Source: Nymphaea colorata (taxonomy: Eukaryota; Streptophyta; Magnoliopsida; Nymphaeales; Nymphaeaceae). Taken from it: a DNA stretch of 64,000 bases. Positions 36,011-47,862 of the stretch are shown here, one piece after another (the first letter of the stretch is position 1; each line of letters starts with the position of its first letter). A program made the position numbers and the translations under genes. Location of the stretch: positions 23,391,716 through 23,455,715 of the forward strand of contig NC_045144.1 of assembly GCF_008831285.2 (NCBI RefSeq). Reading direction: 5' to 3'. The notes beneath the pieces are model-generated. The model was given only the letters and a program-made list of their open reading frames with translations, had not been told where the DNA came from and ran no database searches.

Positions 36011-36460
36011 TCTCATTCACCTTCGAACCTTTCATAGTTGTGAGAGAGAGAGAGAGAGAGAGACAGAGAACCGGTCTTTGAAGCTAGCCTTGATGAAAAT
36101 GCCTTTATTGGTCATCTTGCACATTTTAAGAGACTTAAATAACACAAACCTACCAACATGATTTCATTCACCGTCCATCCTTTCACAGTAAATATCCATG
36201 GTACCCTCTAGTGCAGTCTTACTATAGCACGATGTCTGTGTATTACATCCGTAAGAGAGAGAGGGAGAGACAATCTTTGAAGCTAGACATGATGAAAATG
36301 TCTTTATTGGTCCTGTTGAACATTTTGAAAGACTTATAACACAAACCATTCAACATGATCTCATTCACCGTTGATCCTTTCGTAGTTAAGATACATGGTA
36401 CCCTTTAGTGGAGTCTTACTATACCATGATATCTGTATATTACATCCATTCCTCAAGTAT
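36011..36460 (-). repeat. Tandem copies of the TNL 3' end
   Basis: Three head-to-tail units, at about 36011-36163, 36164-36359 and from 36360 on. They share 'tctcattcacc', '(t)cctttc.tagt', 'cttgatgaaaatg.ctttattggtc' and 'acacaaacc...caacatga'. The third unit is the real end of the TNL coding region. The second still encodes a decayed version of its last residues (SCYSKTALEGTMDIYCERMDGE against SWYSKTPLKGTMYLNYERINGE). The first has lost about 65 bp including that part. A (GA)n tract is embedded in the first two. Confidence 0.75.
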
Positions 36461-39400
36461 CCATATATCTCTTCATTTTCTTTAAATTCAGTTATAGAGG
36501 GAACCAATCCAGTACGATATACAGGCATCTTTGTTGTCGTATATATGATGTCATGATTTGGCAGGATGACATCTACGTCCACCATGAACAATCGCTCACC
36601 AAACAACAACAATACCAACTTTGAAACCCTTTGTTGGCTTCCTAACATGTTTGGAACAACATAAGTTAATCTTGGAAATGTAGCAGGAACTAGACTTCCA
36701 GATGAGATGAAGCTCTCCAAATATTGAAATGCTGGCTCCTGCAAGAGGACAGCCAGAAACAATGTCACGCAGACTCTTTGAAAAGAAAACGGTATAGAAC
36801 TGAGACACCATCAAAGAGAGCAGAAAATGTGATTGCTTTCAATTTATAAAATACCTTAACAAGTCTGTTCTTCAGACCAGCACAAACAGTCACACAACCA
36901 TTCATGTGTAGAAATTGCAAGGACTTCAGCATTTCAAGCCCGTGAACATCAATCAAATTAACACAATCTGTCAGGATCAGCTCACGTAGGTTCACCAAGT
37001 TTGAAGCATCAGACATCCACTCTAATGATGAACAATTGGACGCATGAAGCTTAGTTAGAGAAGAAGGAAGCTGACCTAGAGACAACGATGCATGCTTACT
37101 GTTGAATAATGTCAAAGATTGGAGTGAGGAAAGATTGCCAAAATTTTCAGGAATTTTTTCCACCGAGACATTGTGCAAGTCAACATGCAGCACAGCCAAA
37201 GATCTAAGTTGAGAGAAGCTCGTCGGCAGCGAACCAAGGGTAGCATTTTGTCCAATATGTAGAACACTCAACTTACTCATGCATCCAAAATCTTCAGGTA
37301 GTTCTCTGATTTGGCTTTCAGTAATGTCTAGATGATGTAGCTTTCTCATCTTTCCCATTGAAGAGGGCAAAATTTTCAGCATTTTACAGCCACCCAGTGA
37401 CAATATCTCCAGTTTTCTTAATAGCCCAATTGTATCAGGTAACTCTTCTAAGGCAGTTGCATCTAAGACAAGCTTCTTTAGGTTGGTTGCATCACCAACT
37501 GAACTGGGCAAAGTTGCAAGGGAAGTGCAATACCCAATATCCAATATTTTGAGCTTGCTCAAATGGCCAATCGAGCTTGGCAGCTCTTTCAGTTGGTAAC
37601 AGTCGTCCAATAGGAGATTTTCGAAGATTGACAATTTTCCAAGTGAGTTTGGAAGTTTAGTCAATAAGGTGCCTCCAACAGCAAGATTTGTCAAAGACAT
37701 CGGGTCTCCTAATTGATTTGGCAAGCTGCAGAGTTTGGAGCAGTGGGATAGGATAAGTTTTCCTAAAGAAGTCAACTGACATAGTTCATTTGGCAATTCC
37801 ATCAATTCCTTGCAACCCTTCATGCTCAAGAGCACCAGGCCCGCCTTAAGATGCCCAATGGATTTATGAACCTCAACCAAGCTAATACAGTTATCAAGTA
37901 TCAATTTTACTAAACATGGTACAACAGAAAAATCAGGAGTGATAGTTAGGTGATAGCAGCCACTGAGATTGAGAACCTTCAATTTGTCAAACACCTGCAA
38001 GCAAAATAGTTCCCCATGAAAAACGTGATTCTGAATATAAAATAAAAGCATGTGTTCATGCGACAAACCTTGCATTGCATTTCCTTGATATTACTCTTAG
38101 ACAAGTTAAGAACTGCAGTTTCATCAAGATGAAGGCCCAATGGCAGTGAGCCAAGTGGGAAACCTTGCCATTCCAACCATCTAAGTTCTCTAGGGAAATG
38201 TTGAAAATCTCCTATAATGTTTGCATAGTTAGCACGTAGCAGTCTAAGCTTAGACAACTCCGCAAGTGATTCTGTCCTCAAAGGTGATTGGACCCCATCT
38301 TTTGCCTCTTCAAAATTGACTATGATACCTTCAACCTTCGCTGTCCCCTGAAGATGAACATTCAAAATAAAAGAAAGTATAAGTAATAGTGGTGCACTTG
38401 TTTCCTAGATAGATTTTTGTAGGATTACTTCTTACTTCTCGGTTAGCCAAAACTGTCAAGATCTGATCATGATGCCATAGCCTGCTACGTTCCCCTGGCT
38501 TCAGGCTTTCTCTCAAAACAATTTGTCTCCCCATATCCCTAAGTTGATCATGCATATGCAGCCCACTGTTTCCATCGTTGATCGTGATAAGAGACTTGTG
38601 AAGGAGAACTCTAATTGCTATATTTGGGAACAAGTCACAACCCTTCCATATGTGAATTGCATCTTCTTTCTCCATTCCATCGAGTAAACCTGCAATGTCT
38701 AAGAAAATGCACTTCTCTTCGCCATCAAGTCCATCTAAACTTAATTCCAGTCTACCTTGAATCTCATCAATGGGAACCTTCTGTAACTTTTCCAACACCT
38801 TTTCCCATTCCTCCAGACTGTTTTTATCGAACAAAAGGGCGCCAATTATTTCAAGAGCTAATGGCAGGCCTCCCGTAGTTGATACAACTCTCTTGGATAA
38901 CTTTGTGTATCTGTCTAACGGTTTGGGATTCTGAAAAGCATGATAACTGAATAGCTCAAGCGATTCGTCAGCATTCAGTTCATTAAGCTTACAAGTTTGA
39001 TGTTGATTCACTTTATGCACATTTAGAACATGTACATTTCTTGTAGTAATAATGATTCGGCTTCTTGTGAAAAACCAATCCCGACTACCAGCGAAAGCAT
39101 CCAGTTGACTTATATGATCGACATAGTCAAGAACAATGAGTACTGCTTTACTGTGAACACGCCTCTTGATAATGTTGATTCCTTGACTAACACTACTTAT
39201 TGATGGATCTTTATCTATTGCTAGATCGTTGATTAGCTGCTCTTGTAAGGAGACAAGGCCTTTATACTTCTTAGAAGCTTTCCTAATATCTGAAATGAAG
39301 CTACATGCTTCAAAGTTAGGCTGCAGCCTATTATAAATAGCTTTTGCTAAGGTAGTCTTCCCAATTCCGCCCATGCCATGAATGCCAACCATTCGAGCAC

Positions 39401-40517
39401 CAGATGCTTCCACATTTAACATCTTCATCACCTTGCTTATACGAGAATCAAGACCTACTAGGAATTTAGGCACATCAAGTGGCATTCTGTTTACTTCTTT
39501 TAGGACCCTCTTGAGAATAAGTGGGATAAACTTTTTCTCGCGTCTGCAAAGAAAAGGCAAGATGCTGACAATTCCAACAATTAAAAGAAAAGAGAAATAG
39601 GTCATTAGGTGAGCAGATGCTAAAAGTAAATTACAGTCGCAAGACTACACTATTCACATCATATATTCATCAACTAGACACTCAACTGGCGAATTTTTAC
39701 AAATTTGATGGCTCTCTCTTTACAGACTTCGGAGCATGAAATAGTGGGTAACTTTTCCCCTTTTTGTCCTGTAAGAGAAACCACGAAATTTAACCACCCA
39801 ACCTTCCATCCAAAAGGACGGCTCAGCGCTCTGTGTCGAGAACAATCAGCGAATGTTTATTTTTTTGTGCTTCTTGGTCGGTTGATTTTGTAAGCTCACC
39901 CATTAAACTTAACCACCAACCCCTTCCATCTGAGAGGACGGTGTGAGCACTCTGTTTCAAGCATAATCAGGATATGTTTCATCTTCTGCTAGTCGTAGAT
40001 TGATTGTGTAACCTAATCGCGAGAGAGAGGAGGGAGGGAGAGAGAGAGAGAGGGAGGGAGGGAGAGAGAACGAAGCAAACCCATAGGCCTCGGTTTTGAT
40101 ATCATAGCCTTTGATTTCCCCTGCTTGTGTCAATGCATCCCTCCATTCCTTCACCCCATTCTCGCCTGATTCTTCGTGCGTTTGGAATATGGAACCGAAG
40201 GGCCCTTTTTGGTTCCTCACTTCGTGAGGTTCCACATCGTAGAAGACGGGGATAATCAATCGATTGCATTCCACCATCTTGTCTATCTCCATGAGGCAAA
40301 ACTTACACTCTGCATAGCGCGTAGAGAAGATGGGAATGAAGATCTTAGCACCCTCTATGGCTCTCAGCAGCTCCAATATCCTATCTCCTTTGCTGCCAGC
40401 CGGCCCATCCACATAAAAGGTCGGAACTTCACGTTTCTTGAGGTCCTCGTACAGGCAGCCAACGAAACCATTTAGAGCATTTTCTTCCCATACGAAGCTG
40501 AGGAAGACGTCGAACAA
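36361..40517 (-). CDS. TIR-NBS-LRR immune receptor, five exons
   Basis: Intracellular TNL receptor; the family detects pathogen effectors and signals through TIR NADase activity. Exons on the minus strand: 40517-40081 (TIR), 39543-38436 (NB-ARC), 38347-38069 (linker and first LRR), 37994-36855 (LRRs), 36738-36361 (C-terminal domain). All junctions are GT-AG and reading phase is kept, giving about 1,113 codons. TIR: FDVFLSFVWEENA (divergent from the family RGEDTR), CLMEIDKM keeping the expected Glu. NB-ARC: GMGGIGKTT P-loop, kinase-2 VLIVLDYVD (second Asp replaced by Tyr), SRIIITTRN, GLPLAL, intact MHD. About 14 LRRs. The last exon resembles the post-LRR domain of TNLs. No in-frame ATG precedes the TIR: the first codon used here is TTG at 40517, and the nearby ATG near 40550 is in another frame. 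So it is either a real gene with a misread or unseen start, or an allele broken at its N-terminus. Confidence 0.85.
40019..40072. repeat. GA-rich microsatellite in TNL intron 1
   Basis: Mixed (GA)n and (GGGA)n tract located immediately downstream of the exon 1 splice donor (GT at 40080-40079, minus strand). Confidence 0.9.
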
Positions 40518-40599
40518 GAAAGCGTCGCACCCCTCGAAGTCTCTGCCATCTCTCTTTCTCCGTCTCCACCTATCGCAAAGCTTGTACGTGAGAAAAAAT

Positions 40600-40902
40600 A
40601 CAGTTCGAATTTGTTGTTGAGAATTTGAGACGTCAACAACAAAGGCTTGTTAGACGGCGCACCTCACCGAATCAAGTGTTTCGACTCCGCCACTCATAAA
40701 TTCATAGTGGACATCAGAAAAAGACTCGGGGTTATCCAACATTACCCCAATTAATGGAGCCATCGTTGACGCTTTTAAGTTTTAAAACTGTTAATCCATA
40801 ACTAAAAATAGACATTATATCCTTATAAAAGTTTAATTTGGTGCCGGCCTAGTGTAATCTGGATATGTGAATATGCACATTAACAGCAATGTGAAAGTAA
40901 TG

Positions 40903-40940
<38 letters not shown>

Positions 40941-41275
40941 AACAAACCAATAGGTTTAAAAAACGAGACCCTTTAAATATGATATTTATATATTTTTTTT
41001 AATATAACGTTACCAATATGATCATAAGAAATAAGTTGATGTAAAATATATATTAAGTTGATCATTTTTTGGGTTTTAATAATGTTTTTTATGATATGCT
41101 AAATGGTTCTCATAGCATCAACATTTTGATAATAGAAAAATTAACATATTTTATAAAAAATGCTTTTGATTCAAATCATATTTTATATCAAAATAGTTTT
41201 TAAAAATATTAAAATGTTTATGTTTTTTAAAATAAATTTTTTTAACAAAAAATTAAAAGGTTTGGTTTTTGTTAT
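40600..41275. repeat. AT-rich region with a dispersed repeat copy (from about 40970)
   Basis: No gene. From about 41000 to 41310 it aligns by eye with 54640-54950: both have 'aatatatattaagttgatcattttttgg', 'catcaacattttgata / aatcaacgttttgatag', 'aaaatagtttttaaaaatat / aaaatagtttctataaatat', and both end in (CT)n followed by (AT)n. An (AT)n run lies at 40904-40937. Confidence 0.5.
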
Positions 41276-41282
41276 GTGTCTA

Positions 41283-41308
41283 GTTTTTACCTCTCTCTCT
41301 CTTTCTCT

Positions 41309-41361
<53 letters not shown>
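41283..41361. repeat. (CT)n(AT)n(GA)n compound microsatellite
   Basis: CT tract, then AT tract, then GA tract, forming a near-perfect inverted repeat that could fold as a hairpin. It terminates the dispersed repeat to its left. Confidence 0.9.
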
Positions 41362-41363
<2 letters not shown>

Positions 41364-41539
41364 AGCCGATAAAATGGGAATATATAACAAAATTTAGGGA
41401 CAAGAAGCCCCCAGGTACAAAAAAACAATCCGCAAAAAATAAACCGCAAAAACAGAAGCAGGAAGAAGAAATATACAATACAATGTATAGAAAAATAAGA
41501 GAGTCGGGGTGAGAGAGGAAAAACGGAGCGGCACAATCA

Positions 41540-43520
41540 CCCAGCCGCAGACGGGCAGCGGCGCTTCAACCGAATGGCAAACAGGACATCTCCTTGCATA
41601 AGACGAGCCACAGAATCTGACGAAGAGATGTGCCTCTGAAGACCCTGTTGTTGCGCTCCTCACAAATGCGCCACCAAACTGAAATGAGCCACGGCCTCCA
41701 GACATGAACCCAGGAAGTAGACAGGTGGGGGGAAGGACAAAAGAGGAAAAGAAGACGAATGGATGGTGAGTTTGGAAGACTACTAACAAGGAAAGACCAG
41801 GTAGAAGCAATGACACTAAAGAAGAAATAGCAAGAAGTAAAAAGGTGGACCCGAGACTCAGTCGCGACAAGACATAGGGGACACTGGTTTGCCAAACTGA
41901 TGCCAAGGCGTTGTAGGTGGTCAAAAGTATTGATATGGCCATAAAGAAGAAGCCAGACAAAAGCAATGGCACGAGGAAAAGGGCCAGGAGACCAAAGGGA
42001 ACGGGGTGGGAGCGACGCGACAGAATGACCAAAGGAGGCCATGTAGCAAGAAAAAAAAGTAAACTCACGGGTAGACGAAAGAGGTCAGGATGGGGACGCG
42101 GACGATGAGAGGTCAGCAAGGCGGAGGAAAAGAGGAAGAACAGAAAACATGTCGCACCAAAAGTGAGAGGGGGAGGTGTGAGAGATAGAACTATTCCAGA
42201 CGCTAGGGGAAGGCAGGTCAAATTTGGAACTAATGAATTAGGTGATGGGAGAATGCTCAGTTGCTAACCGCCACCACCAAGAACACAGAGAAGACTCGCA
42301 AGCCCGACTGAGGTTGGTAACCCCAGCACCCCCAAAAAGACGCGGAAAGGCAACCACATTCCAATGCGCTAGGCGATCCGAAGGTCGATCACCATTCCAA
42401 ATAAACTTACGAATGAGCTTATTAAACCTACTCAAAACAGCCACAGGAGGTCGAAAGATAGCCAGAGCATGGAGGGGGACAGACGTAAGGCAATGCTTAG
42501 CTAGAGCAATACGACCTGGGAGAGAAAGTAGCTTTCTCTGCCAACACTGAAGGCGATCATTAAGCTTCTACTCTATTCCATTCCAAAACGAGGGTGCAGG
42601 AGGCGATAACGTAATTTGAAGCCCCAAGTATTCCATGAGCAGGCTAGTAGCCTTACACCCAAAGCAAGCTTCCGCGAGAAGTACTCCCTCATGCCCTGTC
42701 TGTCAAGGGGGCTCCCAGCCTTGACGAATCTCCAGTACTTTCTGACTTTTCCTCAAGAATTCTCATTATTCCCGGCCGCACTTCTTTCTATAAGCAAGCT
42801 CCCTCCGGCCATGGACTAAACGGCTCTCGGTTCTTGAGCAATTCGTTCCTCAACCCCCTCCTCTCGGCCAACTCAGATGCCCACACAACCAAACGACTTG
42901 CAACTCTCTCCACCTTCCTAACCTTTCCAGAGAGTCCTTCCATAATTGTGCAATTATGGAAGGCATACAATTGCCATTTTTCCAAAGTTCATCCTCAGCG
43001 CTGTCGATCTGACTACCTTAGCGTTGTGCTATCATATGAGTAATGGAGTTCCTGGAACAACAAACCCTGAAGAACCAAGAGATGTGATTCCATACCTTCT
43101 CGATAGGCTAATTACCAAAATTATTGAAAGGTCAGGATTCTTTCGTGGCCGGATCCGTGTGAATGAGGGAAAGATGACATTTGGCGGAATTGATAGAAAG
43201 ACCCGAGATGAGCTCGAAAACCAGAAAGATGAGCCACGTTCTCACAATCTGTTGGTGGGAAGCATTGCCGAACATGAGAAAGTCGTCAGCATACTGAAGG
43301 GTGGAGAAGGTCTGTAAGTGGGAGAGCGAATGAGGTGTGAGGAAGCCAACTACCGTTGCGTGATGAAAAAACGCAGAAAAACTCTCAGCAACCAAGTTGA
43401 AAAGTAAGGGCGATAACGGACAACCTTGACGAAGGCCACGCCCGAGACAGAAGAAATCGCTACACTTCCCATTAAAGGAAACCGCAAGCTGGGCCCCAGT
43501 GACAAGCGACAGATCCACTG
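41540..43520 (-). mobile_element. LINE (L1-type) reverse transcriptase fragment (minus)
   Basis: Non-LTR retrotransposon ORF2 remnant. The frame 43518-43132 has LRQGCPLSPLLFNLV followed by LQYADDFLMFG, the RT active-site YADD box, and GLSINSAKC. Downstream, 42444-42238 has LIRKFIWNGDRPSDRLAHWNVVAFPR. The frame 42042-41566 ends in a zinc-binding RT-associated domain (CPLCLVATESRVHLFTSC). Between 43130 and 42450 the expected text is partly replaced by sequence that does not align in one frame, so a rearrangement or internal insertion is likely. Stops and frameshifts are present; no poly(A) tail was located. Confidence 0.82.
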
Positions 43521-44400
<880 letters not shown>

Positions 44401-44401
44401 T

Positions 44402-44888
44402 GGGTACCAGTCTATTAGTAACCAGATCTGAGATATGGATCGGGTCCCATTAGGTCTGACCCAATAACACTTATAAATATGTGGTTACCGTGACTATTGC
44501 AATTCTTTTTCTTTTTCCGATTTGAAAGCTGGTTGACATGCAAATCTGCATGATAGATTCATGTAACGCTTTTTCTCTTTTATTTTATTAATTGGCGCCT
44601 TCGTTCTGTCCTTGCCATTGGACTTCTTAAGAAACCTCTTTGCCATTGGACTTCTTAAGAAACCTCTTTAGTTAACCGCAGTCAGGTTGAGAACTTGAGT
44701 GAGATGGTAAAAGCATTCCTTCCTTCCTTCATGAGAAACTGAACATTCGCATTTCTTAGTTACTCTTTTCCAAGGGTTAATAAAGCAGGAGCAACACATG
44801 AATCGCTGTTCTTGAAGAATAATAGTCACCATCAATGGTGGAACTAGTAATTTTTTTTGGTCTAGAGGCACTAGAGTTGGGTTGCTAA
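44402..44888 (+). repeat. LTR-like segment followed by a primer-site-like sequence (plus)
   Basis: It begins around 44402-44412 with sequence shared (about 110 bp) with the minus-strand segment at 47352: 'TTAGTAACCxGATCTG', 'GATATGGATCGGGTC', 'ACTTATAAATA' (TATA-like) and 'TTGCAATTCTTTT'. It ends GCTAACA, followed by ATTGGTATCAGGTTCC (44889-44904), which resembles a tRNA-Met primer-binding site. A 28-bp tandem duplication lies at 44613-44668. LTR of an unclassified retrotransposon is the simplest reading. Confidence 0.5.
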
Positions 44889-44904
44889 CAATTGGTATCA
44901 GGTT

Positions 44905-46850
44905 CCAAAAAATTCAATCCTTTGGTATGGCTAGTCGATTGGAAGACATGAACGAGAATATGGCAGATGAATATAGAATAATACAATTGTCACAAAAAGC
45001 ATATAGTAATTGAGAAAAATGCATTAAATATGTCAAAAATAAGTCAGCCACATAAAACGACAATTAAATGCATTTTTTTTAAAAAAACACCAGACAATAA
45101 AAGACGTGAAAAAATGCATATTATATGTGGTTTTTTGCATTTTTTATATTTTTTATTAATTTTAATTTTTTTATAATTTTTAAAATTTATTAACTGTTAT
45201 AAATTTTTTTAAAAAATTTGTCAACGTTTTCCAAGGTATATAACTTTGTCGTAGTATATTCGAGAAATCTCTCACTCTATACTATAATATCCGTGCACAC
45301 TATATATGTGACAATATGAAATTCTAGCAAATGTGAGTCATGCTTAAAAACTTCCTTGAAAAGCATACAACAGAAGCTGTTCTTAATAGCAGGGTTCCCT
45401 AACCCAGGGAAATATTTCTCCAAGTGGTATAGAGAAGGTTGAAGCTATAAATCCACTTCAAACATAGAGTTTGAAGACGACGTTTCCCCCACTTCAAGTC
45501 CTTCTAGAAGGGGCAATCAATGGTGTTGTTCAACACCATTTTAGTTGACAGCGACCTTGGCAACCCTCGTCCGCATGGCATGGCGAGTTAGCACTTTGAT
45601 GAATAGATCTCTGCAAATCGGCATCAGCAAGGGGACTTAAGCCCAAACAACAAAGGTTTGGAAGGAAGCACGACAGAAGATCGAGTGTGGTATAGAGATA
45701 ATAAAATGAACAAAGAGAGAAAAAAATGTTGGCCAAGTTGTCAAAGATGCTATGGAAATTGTTGGCATCTTTTCATTCCAAGGTCTGCCCATGGAAGCAA
45801 TCGACTAACACATCTGCAATATTGAGCATCCTGGCAGCAAAGATACATTTCTTGTAATTCTTATAGAATCACCACGTAGCGGTTGGGGTAGAAGGCAGCC
45901 TGAGAAACCACCCTAGAGCCCAACCATGGCAGCAACTACGGCGTTGGAATTGCAATGGAACCCATAGTCGTGGATCATCTACTGACCCCATAATGCAGAT
46001 TTCGTCCATTTCTATGCCTGAGCAACTGGAGTACCATCGTCGACGATGCAAAGCTTGGGGAAATTCTTCGACTAACAAGTAGTGACCCCAGCAGGTTTGA
46101 TGTAATTGGGGCATCAGAAATGTTGGGAGAAATCGTCAAGGTTGTCCATGCCAGTCCCTCTCACCTTTTCTTTTCACCACCTGAAAATCAGGCAAATAGT
46201 CCCAATGGCAAGTCTAACAAGGTGTGGAAGGTGGACGAGAGTGGTGACCAGCAACTAGAGATGTTAGACGTTTTTGGCAATAACATGGAGAAGAGAACTG
46301 AAACCCATTCAGAGTGTCAATCGAAGCGGTGGCGTGGAGAACTTCCTTTCTTGTTGTCATCTTTTCTCATTACTTGACTTGCAGAATGATTGAATAGTAG
46401 TTAGTAAAGACTCCTTTCCATCTTCTCCCTTTATGTTTCGATTTTTTCAAGTAGAGAACAGTGGGAGAAATAGTGATTATGTTGCAATATTGAGAACAGT
46501 AAATGGTGCTGAACCATCGCCATTATGACGTTTTTAACTCTTCAACAAGGAATAATGTTTCTGGTGATGATCAACCCTTGAAATTGGGGTAATTCTTAAG
46601 ACAGACTGTTTATCCAGTTAATCCATGCCAATGTGCATCACACGATTAGTGAGGATTGTAGACAACAAACTTTCAAAGGCCGATTGGGTACAGAAGATGG
46701 TTGTTATTCTTCCTTTAAGGATATATTCATAGGTTTGATTAGAAAGCAACTTTCTGCTTGAAACATATCTTTTAGGGAAGAACACAGTTACAGGGGAAGA
46801 TGTATTTCTCATTTCGAGAAATAAAGGTGGATTTCTTCACAGCAGTTGAG
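44905..46850 (+). mobile_element. Probable retrotransposon internal region, unclassified
   Basis: Just after the primer-site-like sequence a short frame near 44925 reads MASRLEDMNENMADEYR, similar in style to the start of retroelement gag proteins. The rest has only short frames (45869-46114 minus, 46120-46377 plus) without recognised domains. The element is heavily decayed or carries unrelated sequence. Confidence 0.3.
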
Positions 46851-47360
46851 GTACCTCTTGGAGATAAGCATTCAACACCAGTGTTCAAAAATAGTTGATG
46901 GTGTGTTCAAAAAGGGGCTAGCAATGAAATTTTTCTAGGTACGAGTCCTGAGGCACTCACTAGCATGAAAAATGGGGCGACACCCCTTGTTGTTGAGAGT
47001 CCATGCAAAGGAAGTTGAATTATCTACTTGGGGCTGCATATGATCGGAAGGGACCAATTGCTAATATAGTTGATGGTCTAATAATGTCAACTATGAATGA
47101 ATACTACCCAGTTCTTCGCCATTCAATGGATAACAGAAATTCTGCACCAAAATTAGATGAATCTACATGGAAGAATTTTATTGTCTTTGCTTTCGTAACC
47201 AGCCTTGTTAGCCAGCGGCTAACAATTGGTTCCTTCCTCCTAAAGGAAAAGAATTGCAACAATCACTGTAACCCCTTCTAACGCCCTTGGACCTATTTAT
47301 AAGTATTATTGATCAGCCCTAATGAGACCCGATCCATATCACAGATCCGGTTACTAACAG
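46850..47360 (-). repeat. Inverted LTR-like segment (minus)
   Basis: The minus strand from about 47352 reads TGTTAGTAACCGGATCTG and matches the plus-strand start at about 44412 over about 110 bp. Beyond that it continues with GC-mixed sequence. The plus-strand frame 47003-47281 overlaps it and looks coding-like (GAAYDRKGPIANIVDGLIMS) but was not recognised. Confidence 0.45.
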
Positions 47361-47722
47361 AGTCCGTAAGGTGCGAGACTCGATAATCCTCCCCTGACCT
47401 ACGCATAGATTTAGTATGACAAAAAATAACAACAAATTAAAAAAAAGTAACAAAACAAGGACATCAAAAAGCTTGGACGGTCCTGATGCGCAGTCCCCTG
47501 ATGTCCAGCCTTTTAAGAGTTTATATATATATATATATATATATAAGAAAAGGAAATTAGCTTGGTCATGTGCCTCCAGAAAGCTCACTTCATCAAAGAA
47601 GAGGAATATATGAATAACAAAATGAAGACATCTATGTTATTTCTTGTGTGTATCATAAAAGCATATTACATCATTTTTTTTCCTTTATACTGTTAGTATG
47701 CGTTCATGAAGTGTGACTTTTA

Positions 47723-47754
<32 letters not shown>

Positions 47755-47862
47755 ATATATATATTGAAAGGCGTTGGCTGGCTAACTTAGCTTCAAACGA
47801 TGGAAACATCTAAAAAATGATAAAGCTCTTCTACGCTTAATCATTCACACCCTTATACCCAG
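47361..47862. repeat. 3' flank of the receptor kinase, with (AT)n and (GT)n tracts
   Basis: No gene. TA runs lie at 47520-47545 and a compound (AT)n(GT)n(AT)n at about 47721-47765. Confidence 0.6.

Noticed and set aside
42946-43317. A 123-codon plus-strand frame
   Set aside because: Lies opposite the LINE reverse transcriptase (YADD box on the minus strand), which explains the open frame.
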